Positions 36,778-44,086 of a DNA stretch of 64,000 nucleotides are shown piece by piece (the stretch's first letter is position 1; each line of letters starts with the position of its first letter). Under the pieces are notes generated by a model. The model had not been told where the DNA came from and ran no database searches. It saw only the letters and a list, made by a program, of their open reading frames with translations. Source of the stretch: Christensenella timonensis. GTDB lineage: Bacteria > Bacillota > Clostridia > Christensenellales > Christensenellaceae. The position numbers and the translations under genes are program-made. The DNA lies in NCBI RefSeq assembly GCF_900087015.1, contig NZ_FLKP01000002.1, forward strand, positions 1,426,001 through 1,490,000, given 5' to 3'.

Positions 36778-37293
36778 GTGAAGACATATACTGTGAAGGA
36801 AGTTGCAGAAATGCTTGATACCAACCCCGAAACAGTCCGGAGATGGATCCGCTCCGGAAAACTGAAAGCAGAGAAAAGTTCGCGTAAAGATGGAAATGTA
36901 ATCCAGGAGGATGACCTTTACAAATATTTGCGGGGCACATCTAAATATGCCGGAGTTGCTGCCGGTATGGTATTGGGTAGCCCTTTGCTCGCCGTTACAT
37001 CGCTAATTGCAACTGCGGGCGTTGGAGTGGTGGCCGCCTTGGCTTCGGCAGGATTAAAGAAAAATAATGAGAATATTGAGATATTTTCAGACGATGTCAA
37101 AAAGACCCTCGAGGATAATATTTCCGAAAGCAAGAAAATAATAGAGAGTAAGAAGTCGGCGATATCTGAATTACAGGCCGAAATCAATAGAGAGCAGCAA
37201 AAAATTGAGGACTGTAATCTTGCTCTTGAACATCTGTCAGATGCAGTTAATACGGTTGAGCGTAATCCGAACGGAAAAAGGGAGTCAGACTAA
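36778..37293 (+). CDS. HTH-transmembrane-coiled-coil protein, first gene of an uncharacterised operon
   Basis: 171 aa, GTG start at 36778 behind AAGGAGG. Residues 1-53 are a MerR/excisionase-type winged helix (YTVKEVAEMLDTNPETVRRWIRSG), residues about 58-98 form one or two hydrophobic helices rich in Gly, Ala and Val, and residues 105-160 are a coiled coil. A DNA-binding head on a membrane segment with a cytoplasmic coil is an unusual layout. It could tether DNA or sense membrane state while regulating its own operon through the palindrome upstream. The stop is shared by one base with the next ATG (TAATG). Base composition is AT-rich compared with the chromosome. Confidence 0.7.
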   Translation: MKTYTVKEVAEMLDTNPETVRRWIRSGKLKAEKSSRKDGNVIQEDDLYKYLRGTSKYAGVAAGMVLGSPLLAVTSLIATAGVGVVAALASAGLKKNNENIEIFSDDVKKTLEDNISESKKIIESKKSAISELQAEINREQQKIEDCNLALEHLSDAVNTVERNPNGKRESD

Positions 37294-38369
37294 TGGCGGA
37301 AAAGAATGTTGTTGTAAAAAAGGACAGTGACCTTGTGCCGGGTGAAACATTACATGCAAAAGTGTTACATATTACCGCTGAAACGGAAGGCGTGGATTTC
37401 AATGGGCTCCTTGCTAGGCTTACGCAATATGTGAATATCGGCGATGCTCTGGCTCACGTTGAACGGCAGATGAAGTATGTGGTACAGATCCCTCTCAAGG
37501 ATCAGGAAGCATTTAATGCCGGTGAGCTTTTCCTTAATCAGAACACGAAAACTGGTGTTTTGTGGCCGACATTATACAAAACTGCTGAAAACGGAAAAAG
37601 ACAGTTTGTAGATAATCTTCCTATCAAAGAGGAGGCGCTTGTAAAGGGTAATCCGTTTGATGCGATTGCAATGGGTTACCACAATATCTACATGCAGGAA
37701 CAGATGAATGAGCTGTCTGAAATGATCAATCGTACTTATAAGGCGGTAGAACGAATTGAGCGTGGTCAGATGGATGATCGTATCGGTGAATTAAAGGCAG
37801 GCAGGGATCAGATCCTGTTGGCTTTGAAACTTGATCCCGAACGTCGCAGCATGGAAATTGCTGAAGGGAGAAGTCACATCTTATCTGCTCAGAAAAAGTT
37901 ACTTCAGACTTTCAAGAGCCAAGTGGAAGGATTTACACCGATACCGAAAGATGAATGGGATCGATTCTGGCTTGAATTCAGGCATGGAGGAATTTTGCAA
38001 GAAAAGGATAAAGAATTCTCGGATATCCAGGAATACTATGGATTTTATCTGGAGGCAACTCAGCTCCTAGCTGCATCCTATGCAATTTCCGGCGATATGG
38101 ATGAGGCGGAAAAGGTCTTTGAAATAGCAAAAACTGAAATGAGTGAAATCAGATTCGATTCCATAAAGACCATTGATTATATTCACAAGCAGACTCAGGA
38201 ACTTTTCTATAATTGTCCGGAAGAATATATCGAGGCTGAAAAAGATGTATGTATGGCTGATGCAAAAGATTACGATGTCATTGATGTGGAAGTGACAGGT
38301 CAGAAATTATTGGAGGTATTTGGAAATGTCCGAAAAGAAGAGATTCCAGAATCAGACACTGAACAGTGA
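37293..38369 (+). CDS. Uncharacterised 358-aa protein, second gene of the operon
   Basis: No family recognised. Soluble, no signal peptide. The N-terminal part (about 10-120) looks alpha/beta with VLHITAETEGVDFNGLLARL; the middle (about 140-330) is helix-rich with heptads and a TPR-like pair around ATQLLAASYAISGDMDEAEKVFEIAKTE. The acidic tail ends EEIPESDTEQ. Translationally coupled to the HTH-membrane gene (TAATG), and the next small gene overlaps its 3' end by 44 nt. The coupling suggests that the products form one complex. Confidence 0.65.
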   Translation: MAEKNVVVKKDSDLVPGETLHAKVLHITAETEGVDFNGLLARLTQYVNIGDALAHVERQMKYVVQIPLKDQEAFNAGELFLNQNTKTGVLWPTLYKTAENGKRQFVDNLPIKEEALVKGNPFDAIAMGYHNIYMQEQMNELSEMINRTYKAVERIERGQMDDRIGELKAGRDQILLALKLDPERRSMEIAEGRSHILSAQKKLLQTFKSQVEGFTPIPKDEWDRFWLEFRHGGILQEKDKEFSDIQEYYGFYLEATQLLAASYAISGDMDEAEKVFEIAKTEMSEIRFDSIKTIDYIHKQTQELFYNCPEEYIEAEKDVCMADAKDYDVIDVEVTGQKLLEVFGNVRKEEIPESDTEQ

Positions 38370-38511
38370 CGATTACAAAGAAACAGAGGACGGAGCGGAA
38401 ACACTCAAAAACGGTATGAAATTAGCGGCATTCCTTGTTCCGGCTGGTCTAGCGTTAAAGAAATATGGCCCAAAGTTATTAAAGGGGGTTAAGTCAATTT
38501 TAAAAGCTTGA
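38326..38511 (+). CDS. 61-aa amphipathic membrane-active-type peptide, third gene of the operon
   Basis: Start ATG 38326 follows GGAGGT by 8 nt inside the end of the previous gene. The first half is polar; the second half (about 28-61) is KLAAFLVPAGLALKKYGPKL then LKGVKSILKA, one hydrophobic helix flanked by Lys, resembling small toxins or membrane-bound effectors. No homologue is recognised. Its tight overlap with the 358-aa gene suggests a balanced production of both, for example effector and neutraliser, but that is inference. Confidence 0.6.
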   Translation: MSEKKRFQNQTLNSDDYKETEDGAETLKNGMKLAAFLVPAGLALKKYGPKLLKGVKSILKA

Positions 38512-38530
38512 TGCGGGGAGGACTCATAAT

Positions 38531-38629
38531 ATGTTGCTTTATTCAACCACTTTAAAGATCAATGATAGTCTGACCGGGGACAACCACCATCCAGGCATTT
38601 TGTTTAGTAATAGAAAAAGGTGCAGTTGA
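38531..38629 (+). pseudogene. 5' fragment of the fourth operon gene, cut by the mef insert
   Basis: GGGGAGGA sits 8 nt before ATG 38531, a well-made start 19 nt after the previous stop. The frame reads MLLYSTTLKINDSLT and then enters foreign sequence at about 38578, stopping at 38629. The shared hexamer CTGACC (38572-38577) recurs at 40896-40901 where the rest of the gene appears to resume. The intact product would be at least about 310 aa. Confidence 0.6.
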
Positions 38630-39850
38630 TTATTGCGTATTGTCAATCTCTCTCAAACCGGGTAGTAAAAATACGGCAAGCGCAACGATGATAATGCCAA
38701 TTCCGCAAATGACAAACCATTTCTCAACTCCCAGCCGCTCCGCCAGAGGCCCGGAAATGACAAGGCCAAACGGCATGGCGAGGGAAGCGGCGCTTGTCAG
38801 TAGAGAAAAAACTCTCCCCAGATATTCTGGTTTGACCGTTTCTTGAAAAATCGCATCTTGCACACCGTAAAATGGAGCGGAAATTCCCATAACAGTACAG
38901 CACACAACAAAGACAAGAAATGCGTCTGGCGGCAAAAGCCCGGAGAGCATATTGCTAACGCCCATCAGGAGAACGGAAAGACCGATGGTGTACCGCCGTT
39001 TCTTAAAACCGCCCCAAATGCTCAGAATGACTCCGCCAAGCAGCATACCAACCGCAAAAGCAATTTCAGCGGCAGAGGCATGGGCCGGTGTTCCTTTGAA
39101 GTATGACATACAGATGAGAGGAAAAAGCGTACTGATTGGCATATAAAAGAACATATAAATTACACCAATCCAGAGCAGAGCAAAGAGGCCCCTGTTTTGC
39201 TTTAATACCACATACCCCTCTTTCATATCCTGTAAAAACTGTTGTCTTTTCGTTTCTGGACATAGTTCAGGCGTTGGTATGGACGAAATCGCAACAGTCA
39301 CACAGGCAAGGATTGCGCCCACAATATCTAACAATATAATTGCATTAAGAGGCCAAACAGCATATAAAAACGCTGCGGCAGCTGGACTGATAATCGCACT
39401 TACTGCTTGCATGGTCTGCGTGTAACCAGCGCATTTTGTAAGTTCCTCTTTTGGCACAATCATAGGTGTTGCTGCGCTGAATGCTGGAGAATGAAAAGCA
39501 GTTCCCGCACTTCGGATTAACAGGACAACCATAATAGACCATACGGGCAATTCCATGTAAAACGCCACCAGCGCCAGAATACCGCCAGCGGCGGCAATTA
39601 TCAAATCCGCACCAATCATTACGCTTTTACGGCTGTGCCGGTCAACAAAAGCACCTGCAAACGGGCCTAAACAGGCTTGCGGCAAAAATCCAATCAGTGT
39701 TGCCGCCGTCAATATGATTGCAGAATTAGTTTTCGCAACCAAATAAAAGATAATGGCCATTTGCAAAATACCGCTGCTAATAAAGGATATTGCTTGTCCG
39801 GCAAGAAGTGTAAAATAAGTTTTTCTCCATGAATTGTTGTTTTGGGTCAT
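38630..39850 (-). CDS. Mef(A)-like macrolide efflux MFS transporter
   Basis: 406-aa major facilitator with 12 predicted helices. Signature stretches LLAGQAISFISSGILQMAII, VDRHSRKSVMIGADLIIAAA, FYMELPVW and LTKCAGY match the Mef family of proton-driven 14/15-membered macrolide pumps; Mef(A) itself is 405 aa. The ATG (complement of 39848-39850) follows AGGAGG by 7 nt; the frame extends further upstream through the leader but without a ribosome site. No msr(D)-type ABC-F gene accompanies it, unlike classic mef elements. Substrate is inferred. Expression is probably controlled by the three hairpins in the leader. Confidence 0.82.
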   Translation of the reverse strand: MTQNNNSWRKTYFTLLAGQAISFISSGILQMAIIFYLVAKTNSAIILTAATLIGFLPQACLGPFAGAFVDRHSRKSVMIGADLIIAAAGGILALVAFYMELPVWSIMVVLLIRSAGTAFHSPAFSAATPMIVPKEELTKCAGYTQTMQAVSAIISPAAAAFLYAVWPLNAIILLDIVGAILACVTVAISSIPTPELCPETKRQQFLQDMKEGYVVLKQNRGLFALLWIGVIYMFFYMPISTLFPLICMSYFKGTPAHASAAEIAFAVGMLLGGVILSIWGGFKKRRYTIGLSVLLMGVSNMLSGLLPPDAFLVFVVCCTVMGISAPFYGVQDAIFQETVKPEYLGRVFSLLTSAASLAMPFGLVISGPLAERLGVEKWFVICGIGIIIVALAVFLLPGLREIDNTQ

Positions 39851-39896
39851 AATGCGAACCTCCTTTTTTATTGCATTGTTCCTTTGTTTCTGCAAT

Positions 39897-39936
39897 AAAA
39901 AGCAGGCGTTGTCCCACAGAGAGGGCAGACGCCTGC
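39897..39936 (-). terminator. Attenuator directly upstream of the mef-like gene
   Basis: On the minus strand, GCAGGCGT (39929-39936) pairs with ACGCCTGC (39902-39909), followed by TTTTTATT. Perfect 8-bp stem, 47 nt before the start codon, so it would stop transcription unless an antiterminator forms. Confidence 0.75.
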
Positions 39937-39952
39937 ATAACAACAAAGCACG

Positions 39953-39988
39953 AAAAAACACCACGATACAGTTCAAAGACTGCTCGTG
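39953..39988 (-). terminator. Second leader hairpin
   Basis: On the minus strand CACGA-CAGT pairs with ACTG-TCGTG, then GTGTTTTTTC. Confidence 0.6.
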
Positions 39989-40021
39989 TCAAACCTACGT
40001 GTTCCTTTGCATACGCACGCA

Positions 40022-40043
40022 AAAAAAGCCCACCATCATGTGG
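40022..40043 (-). terminator. Third leader hairpin
   Basis: On the minus strand CCAC pairs with GTGG around ATGATG, then GCTTTTTTT; a short stem, weaker than the other two. Confidence 0.45.
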
Positions 40044-40125
40044 AAAGGTACTTCTACTTTTTATTGCTTATTAGCGTACACAAATTAACACACGTAAGCC
40101 TCCTTCCAATCTCAAACTGTCGCAC

Positions 40126-40155
40126 AGTATAACACACATCCGATAGACTTGTCAA
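40126..40155 (-). promoter_or_regulatory. Promoter of the mef-like transcript
   Basis: On the minus strand: TTGACA (40150-40155), 18-nt spacer, TATACT (40126-40131). Start near 40119 gives a leader of about 270 nt. A strong ribosome site GGAAGGAGG (40099-40107) shortly after it points to a short leader peptide; several two-to-nine-codon frames are possible and none can be chosen by eye. Confidence 0.75.
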
Positions 40156-40204
40156 CCATTTTTAACCTTGTTTTCCATCTTGTTTTTCCATCTCTTACGG
40201 GCAG

Positions 40205-40287
40205 TAGCAAAGCCAGGCGAGCCAGTCAACGGTCAAGATGAACGGCGCTTTCAGCGCCGCCGTTGACAGTCTCGCCCGTCTTTGCTA
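40205..40287. repeat. 83-nt nested imperfect inverted repeat
   Basis: TAGCAAAG (40205-40212) pairs with CTTTGCTA (40280-40287), GTCAACGG (40225-40232) with CCGTTGAC (40260-40267) and GGCGCT with AGCGCC at the tip. No gene spans it. Confidence 0.8.
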
Positions 40288-40299
40288 ATGGGTAATCAA

Positions 40300-40330
40300 G
40301 GCGGGAAAGCCATTTTAGGGCTTTCCCGCC
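40300..40330. repeat. Perfect 12-bp hairpin
   Basis: GGCGGGAAAGCC (40300-40311) and GGCTTTCCCGCC (40319-40330) around a 7-nt loop; no clear T-run, though CATTTCAATTTT follows. Confidence 0.8.
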
Positions 40331-40734
40331 CATTTCAATTTTGGGAGAAGAAAGGCCCCAAAATGAACGAGTGCGGCCAAACACTTTTAGGGATTGGCCA
40401 CCTTGTCCACCCATCCAGCGGGGCGGCGGGGAACGGTCAAGGCCGGGCGTCAGCCCATTCATTTCAGCCTTGACGGTTTCCTGCCGTCCTGCTACTTTTC
40501 CCGGAGTGTGGCCACACATCTGGTCACGGTGTCCAGAGCTTTGGGACTTTTTGTCCCATAGGCCGGGGGCGGAGGACGAGGGACGGGGGCTTTCATAATA
40601 CGCCCTGTCTGCTGCTGAAATCAGCCCTTTGTTTCCGGCTTACCAGCCCCAAACAAAGCCCTGCTTTCCTGCCGCGTCAAATGCCCTTGCCCTCCCCGGC
40701 GGCAACGGTATTTTCAGGGCAACGCCGACAGAGC

Positions 40735-40771
40735 GTATAACACACTACACTTTGCTCCGCAAAGTCGTGTG
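40735..40771 (-). other. oriT: oriT of the MobV (pMV158) type
   Basis: On the minus strand TAGTGTG/TTATAC is present exactly (complement of 40735-40747), the nic core of the MobV/MobM family, with cleavage expected between 40741 and 40740. Immediately 5' of it is an inverted repeat (CTTTGC at 40760-40755 region pairing with GCAAAG, outer CACAC and GTGTG), the same architecture as pMV158 oriT. The nearest relaxase of the matching family is at 30988-31944. Confidence 0.82.
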
Positions 40772-40805
40772 CCAAATGGGGCGCTGCCCCCTTTGGAAAC
40801 CCCCG

Positions 40806-40854
40806 CAACAAACAGGTGCTATGCACCCAGCCGGGAGCATAGCGCCGTTTGTTG
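40806..40854. repeat. 49-nt imperfect inverted repeat beside the oriT
   Basis: CAACAAAC (40806-40813) pairs with GTTTGTTG (40847-40854) and GCTATGC (40818-40824) with GCATAGC (40837-40843). Confidence 0.75.
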
Positions 40855-40899
40855 TCAGCAGCCCGTTTCACGGTCTGCGTGTAGTTCCTTGTAAACTGA

Positions 40900-41790
40900 C
40901 CTAAACTGAAGGGTGCTGCGCATGTCCTGCTTCAACAGGACAAATCGGATAATTATGCGATCCGTACACGTTGCAATGACAGTAATGAATATTTCGGTGG
41001 GATTGGCATTTATTTCCCGAATGGCAACCACAGACGGTATATATACCGGGAATATGCCAACGAAGCCAGCATATTGATGAATAAAGTCGCTAATGCTGTA
41101 TTCCGCTATATGAACGTGCAGACCATTCCACCACTTTATACGTGGGCTGGAGTAAATAACTCTTTGCTTCGAGACAAATGGAGCAGTAACCGAGCAGAAA
41201 AGATGGCTGCCGAAACCGCACGGCAACACGCTGAAGCAGAGTTCCAGGAATATCAGGAAACATTTGATCAAGAAAACGTTAAACTTCAAAGCGAGAACGA
41301 TGATCTGCATAACAGGATTGAAGAACTGACTAGGGACATTTATTCGCTTCAGCAGGAAAACCAGGGACTAAGAGCAAAATTAAGCGATACTGAGGATGTT
41401 CCTATTATTTTTCTCGGTGACGAAGAGGAATTCTATCAAGGCGAAATTCGCGAGATGGTGTTGGATGCCGTTGATGAAAAACTGAAAAATACAAAAGAAA
41501 AGACGCGCAGATACGATGTGTATAGGGATATCCTTAAAAAGAATCATTACCAAGGATTGACTGCTGAGCGGATTGAAACGATTAAAAACCTGTTGAAAGA
41601 CTATAAAACAATGAGTGGAACTTTACGGCAGCAGCTGATGGATCTTGGCTTTGTGATTACAGAAGAAGGAAAGCATTATAGGCTTACATATTATGGGGAC
41701 GGAAGGTACAAGACCACATTTGCCAAGACAGGCTCTGATCATCGCGAAGGCAGAAACAATGCGGCTGTAATTGCCAAGAATATGTTTTGA
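40900..41790 (+). pseudogene. 3' part of the fourth operon gene
   Basis: The frame is open from 40900 with no start codon or ribosome site at its beginning, and reads gene-like from KLKGAAHVLLQQDKSDNYAI onward; the first ATG in frame is at 41074. About 296 aa: an alpha/beta part with GIYFPNGNHRRYIYREYANE, a long coiled coil (QHAEAEFQEYQETFDQENVK and onward), then DVPIIFLGDEEEFYQGEI and a C-terminal unit LMDLGFVITEEGKHYRLTYY...GDGRYKTTFAKTGSDHREG. That last unit resembles the small HicA-type fold (GxH..DGR pattern), a low-confidence idea. Together with 38531-38577 it makes one interrupted gene. Confidence 0.65.
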
Positions 41791-41844
41791 TGAACAGCTA
41801 TGAGCGTATTTCCAGAAACTACGGATGGCGTATAGGAAAACAAA

Positions 41845-42078
41845 ATGCAGAAGATTACAAACAAACAGTACGAAGAATACCGCAGGCTTATCTATGACCG
41901 TGAGCATGGCCGTATACTGACTCCGGACGGACTGCGGCTGATCTGCTCTGCCTGCGACTATGATCCCACGGAGATCGGTAAGATCATGCTGGAGAATCTC
42001 GCAAAGTTTCAGGCGTCCGGCGCGGTGTATACGTACGACCGCGAAAGCGATCCTGAAGCGGAAGAGGATAAGAACTGA
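41845..42078 (+). CDS. 77-aa hypothetical protein
   Basis: Starts ATG 41845 with a poor ribosome site. MQKITNKQYEEYRRLIYDRE then LTPDGLRLICSACDYDPTEI and an acidic end EAEEDKN. Helical and soluble. It follows the split gene on the same strand and may be the tail of the same operon. No family recognised. Confidence 0.55.
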   Translation: MQKITNKQYEEYRRLIYDREHGRILTPDGLRLICSACDYDPTEIGKIMLENLAKFQASGAVYTYDRESDPEAEEDKN

Positions 42079-42248
42079 GAAAAAACACTTGCTCCGGCGC
42101 TGTTACAGCATTATTCTGTAATTAACAAATCGTATCGGCATCATGATTTTCTTCTCGATGCCAGTCGTGTCCTTCGGACATGATGATTCCTCCCCCCGGA
42201 ATAATTATATTGTGACAGCGCTTTTTCTATGCGCGGATAGGAGAGTTT

Positions 42249-42446
42249 ATGGAGCAGAACAACGTACGGAAACTGACTGTATGCGAGAGCGGCGGCTATC
42301 ATTATAAGCCGACCTCGACAATTATTCTGAAGGGACAATGGCTTGAGAAGTATGGCTTCCCTGCCGGTACGAAGGTGGATGTGCAGTGCCAGAACGGCAG
42401 GCTGGTTATCGTGCCGAGAGAAGAACAAGGACAATTTTCAGAATAA
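42249..42446 (+). CDS. SymE-like toxin family protein
   Basis: 65 aa. PTSTIILKGQWLEKYGFPAG followed by TKVDVQCQNGRLVIVP matches the SymE toxin pattern (L.G.WL...GF..G..V.V....G.L.I). E. coli SymE is an SOS-induced type I toxin controlled by an antisense RNA. GGAGAG precedes ATG 42249. A minus-strand TATAAT (about 42203) with its own ribosome site runs away from this gene. A minus-strand RNA over the symE 5' end was not identified. Such genes are common next to mobile elements. Confidence 0.75.
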   Translation: MEQNNVRKLTVCESGGYHYKPTSTIILKGQWLEKYGFPAGTKVDVQCQNGRLVIVPREEQGQFSE

Positions 42447-42448
42447 GA

Positions 42449-42490
42449 AAAACGCCGCCTTCGACTCATATCGAATCGAAGACGGCGTAT
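42449..42490. terminator. Bidirectional terminator between symE-like gene and recombinase
   Basis: AACGCCG-CTTCGA pairs with TCGAAG-CGGCGT, with T or A runs at both ends; placed between convergent genes. Confidence 0.8.
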
Positions 42491-42499
42491 TTTGTATGG

Positions 42500-44086
42500 T
42501 TATGCTTTGATTTCCATCCCGTTCCGGAATGTAACTCGGATGTCGTTTTTGCTGTAGACGGTGATGAAATCGACAAGGCTCTGAAACTGCGCCGCATCGA
42601 ATTCCGTTACAAGATCGGTCTGTTTCCGCAGGGTATCGAGGAACTGCCTGATTGACGAGCGTGTGAGTTCCTTTCTGGAGATCTCGTTTTCAACTTCCGC
42701 GAGATTCTTCTTCGCTGTGTTGAATCGTTCGGTAAGGGAATCGTATCGTTTCTGGTATGCTTCCTGATTCTGCGGGGCAACGGCGTTCTGCCGGATCTCT
42801 TTCTGGACAAGGTCGGCGGCAACGTTCATCTCGTCTTCGTACTCGCGTTCCTTTTCCTTTAGGGCATCGGTGCTGTAGAGCGGTCCGGCGAGAATCTCCT
42901 CGAAGTCGGAAAGGATGGAATCCTTGTCCTTGAACAGCGTGTTCACTGCCGAGATGTATTTTCCCTTGATCTCATCATCCGTGAGAACCGGAGTCGTGCA
43001 TTTCTCACCGCCGTCGTACTTGTGATTGCACCGCCAGATCATCCTGCGGTATTTGTCATTGGAATGCCAGACCTTGGAGCCGTACCAGCTTCCGCACTGT
43101 CCGCATTTGATCTTGCTTGAAAAAACATGAACACCGCTGTGCCGGTTTTTGCCGGGGAAGCGGCGTTTCAGCTCGTCCTGAACCTGGTCGAAGATCTCCG
43201 GCTCGATGATTGCCGCATGATCCTGTTCGACGTAGTACTGAGGGATCTCTCCTTCGTTAACCTTTGTTTTCTTGGTAAGAAAGTCGACAGTGAAGGACTT
43301 CTGCAGAAGGGCGTCTCCTTTGTACTTTTCGTTGGATAACATGGCTTTTACAGTTCCTTCCCACCATCTCTCCTTACCGCCAGGTGATGGTATGCCTTCC
43401 TTCGTGAGCTTTGATGCAATTCCGTGCGGTGTCATGCCTTCCATGAACATCCGGTAGATCCGTTTCACAAGTTTGGCCTGTTCTTCATTTACGATCAGCT
43501 CGCCGTTCGGTCCCCGGTCGTAGCCGAGGAACCGTTTGAACGGAACCGTCACCTTGCCGTCGGCGAACCGTTTTCTCTGACCCCAGGTGCAGTTCTCGGA
43601 GATGCTGCGGGATTCTTCCTGAGCAAGGGACGACATGATTGTGATCAGCAGTTCTCCCTTGCCGTCGAAGGTCCAGATGTTCTCCTTTTCAAAATAGCAC
43701 TCGACGCCTTTTTCCTTGAGTTCCCGGATCGTAGTAAGGCTGTCGACCGTGTTCCGGGCAAACCGGCTGACGGATTTTGTGACAATGAGATCGATCTTTC
43801 CGTCCAGCGCGTCCGCGACCATCTGCTTGAAACCTTCACGGTGCTTGGTACTCGTTCCAGTGATGCCCTCGTCGGTATAAACCTTGACGAATTCCCAGTC
43901 ATCGCGGCCTTTGATATATTTTGTGTAGTAGTCGATCTGCGCCTCGTAACTCGTGAACTGTTCGTCGTGGTCGGTGGAAACCCGGGCGTAGGCAGCGACA
44001 CGGCGCTTTTTCGTCTCACCGATGGGTGCCGAGGTGAACTGCTTCAGCGTGGCCGGTATGGTTTTTACTTTCCGCTGCTGTTCCAA
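42500..44086 (-). CDS. Large serine recombinase 1
   Basis: 528 aa. N-terminal resolvase domain with the nucleophile serine in AAYARVSTDHD (about residue 37) and the arginines of KSVSRFARNT; recombinase domain (about 190-290, GYDRGPNGELIVNEEQAKLVKRIY); zinc ribbon CGQCG...CNHKYDGGEKC (about 335-365); and a C-terminal coiled coil. Enzymes of this type integrate and excise phages and conjugative elements. Its start overlaps the end of a second recombinase gene by 22 nt, so both are made together. It is the last gene of the leftward phage-like element; the attachment site probably lies near 42450. Confidence 0.93.
   Translation of the reverse strand: MEQQRKVKTIPATLKQFTSAPIGETKKRRVAAYARVSTDHDEQFTSYEAQIDYYTKYIKGRDDWEFVKVYTDEGITGTSTKHREGFKQMVADALDGKIDLIVTKSVSRFARNTVDSLTTIRELKEKGVECYFEKENIWTFDGKGELLITIMSSLAQEESRSISENCTWGQRKRFADGKVTVPFKRFLGYDRGPNGELIVNEEQAKLVKRIYRMFMEGMTPHGIASKLTKEGIPSPGGKERWWEGTVKAMLSNEKYKGDALLQKSFTVDFLTKKTKVNEGEIPQYYVEQDHAAIIEPEIFDQVQDELKRRFPGKNRHSGVHVFSSKIKCGQCGSWYGSKVWHSNDKYRRMIWRCNHKYDGGEKCTTPVLTDDEIKGKYISAVNTLFKDKDSILSDFEEILAGPLYSTDALKEKEREYEDEMNVAADLVQKEIRQNAVAPQNQEAYQKRYDSLTERFNTAKKNLAEVENEISRKELTRSSIRQFLDTLRKQTDLVTEFDAAQFQSLVDFITVYSKNDIRVTFRNGMEIKA

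Larger units (their letters stand above)
38572..40901. mobile_element. Mobilisable insert carrying a Mef-like efflux gene and an oriT
   Basis: The segment between two CTGACC hexamers separates two parts of one probable gene. It holds a minus-strand MFS efflux gene, its long leader, about 700 nt of hairpin-rich non-coding DNA and a MobV-type oriT. No recombinase or relaxase gene lies within it, so it would depend on helper functions in trans. The CTGACC copies could be a target duplication or crossover core. Base composition is higher in GC than the flanking operon. Confidence 0.6.

Noticed and set aside
40126-40137. A second GTGTG/TTATAC-like sequence on the minus strand
   Set aside because: It matches the nic core but lacks the adjacent inverted repeat and coincides with the -10 box of the mef-like promoter; likely chance.
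40226-40904. Several 60-97-aa frames on both strands in the hairpin-rich region
   Set aside because: They overlap one another and follow the inverted repeats; none has a ribosome site or protein-like composition.
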